Assembly: GCA_019314185.1 (NCBI GenBank)
Contig: JAFCZU010000074.1
Span: forward strand, 1 to 13,239
From: Deltaproteobacteria bacterium
Lineage (GTDB): Bacteria; Desulfobacterota; Desulfobacteria; Desulfobacterales; ETH-SRB1
Direction: 5' to 3'
DNA length: 13,239 bases
Below, in pieces: positions 12,916 to 13,239 of this stretch. Under the pieces are notes generated by a model. That model was not told the DNA's origin. It did not search any database and was given only the letters and a program-made list of their open reading frames with translations. Each line of letters begins with the position of its first letter. The first letter of the stretch is position 1. A program made the translations under genes and the position numbers.

Positions 12916-13239
12916 ATTGAGCAATCTCTGGCCGTCTGGATAATCTTTCTCGAAACGCTTCCGAGGAGAATTTCTTCCTGTTTGGAACGATCCTTCCGTC
13001 CTACTACCAGGGTGCCGAACCCCCCATTTTTTTGTTCTTCTAAAATAGATTGACCAAGGCTCCCGTAGGACCGTATTTCACCTTTTGTGTGGATCGAATC
13101 CAAAGGGATACCTTTTGAGTGTAACACTTCTTGCGCGTCCTTCAGCAGGTTTTTGGAAATAATATTTTTTTCATCAAAATATTTTTTGCGTGCCTCTTCG
13201 TTCGGGAAATGATCCTCGGGCGGGTCCTCGATAATATGG
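12900..13239 (-). CDS. Universal stress protein (UspA family), 3' part
   Basis: The frame is open from the window edge to TGA at 12900-12902, about 112 residues, so the N-terminus is outside. The C-terminal half has the UspA pattern: YFDEKNIISKNLLKDAQEVL helix, GEIRSYGSLGQSILEE, and the nucleotide-binding end TLVVGRKDRSKQEEILLGSV, then a helix and SIWVV. The G-x2-G-x9-G(S/T) loop keeps the first Gly and GS, but the second Gly is Asp, so ATP binding may be altered. UspA proteins are cytoplasmic stress factors. The end overlaps the start of the AddB-like gene by up to 16 bp, which suggests co-transcription. Confidence 0.88.
   Translation of the reverse strand, partial: HIIEDPPEDHFPNEEARKKYFDEKNIISKNLLKDAQEVLHSKGIPLDSIHTKGEIRSYGSLGQSILEEQKNGGFGTLVVGRKDRSKQEEILLGSVSRKIIQTARDCSIWVVE

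Overview
The window looks like a chromosome segment of a Gram-negative bacterium of roughly average GC. A lipobox protein, a SLT transglycosylase, a SlyD with a short metal-binding tail and an AddB-like nuclease would fit a Desulfobacterota-type genome. There is no rRNA or tRNA to confirm this, so the assignment is tentative. The gene set is a thin mixture of housekeeping genes (slyD, an HU-type protein, a cold-shock protein, a UspA protein, an AddB-like nuclease) and accessory genes (four-helix-bundle protein, ORF6N protein, nucleotidyltransferase pair, Fic remnant, two AAA/DUF4143 ATPases).

Layout, left to right: a gene-free edge with a 63-bp dispersed repeat and a 39-unit heptanucleotide array (1-424); slyD (466-984, -); a second array (1208-1410); a four-helix-bundle gene and an ORF6N gene, both on - and separated by a third array (1408-2401); a gene-free stretch built from dispersed repeats (2402-2773); a coupled nucleotidyltransferase and small-protein pair (2774-3447, -) with a cluster of palindromic sites behind it; the C-terminal stump of a Fic-type gene cut by an array (3649-3836); a stand-alone cyclic-nucleotide-binding-domain gene (3866-4354, -) with a 142-bp MITE-like element upstream (4375-4516); an AAA/DUF4143 ATPase (4715-5866, -); a two-family heptad array (5992-6208) and operator-like sites; an HU gene (6458-6730, +) converging on a cold-shock gene (6851-7051, -) over a strong bidirectional terminator; a small TPR lipoprotein (7248-7472, -); more dispersed repeats; a lytic transglycosylase (7742-8524, +); an array filling the gap to a second AAA/DUF4143 ATPase (8666-9805, -); another array and a 263-bp inverted-repeat-bounded element holding two perfect 101-bp hairpin copies (9977-10239); the AddB-like nuclease (10237-12915, -); and the 3' part of a UspA gene (12900-13239, -).

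The most striking content is between and around the genes. About ten tandem arrays of degenerate 7-bp units occupy the intergenic space. They keep a strict 7-nt register, often without a single indel, even where one sequence family changes into another inside an array. They abut or overlap stop codons of several genes, and two kinds of conserved leader (63 bp and about 45 bp) recur next to them. Together with two MITE-like elements this points to a mobile or amplifying repeat system that colonises gene ends. The two ATPase genes also share an unusual arrangement: near-consensus promoters with a 16-bp palindrome-like site at -35, placed so that the transcripts should be leaderless.
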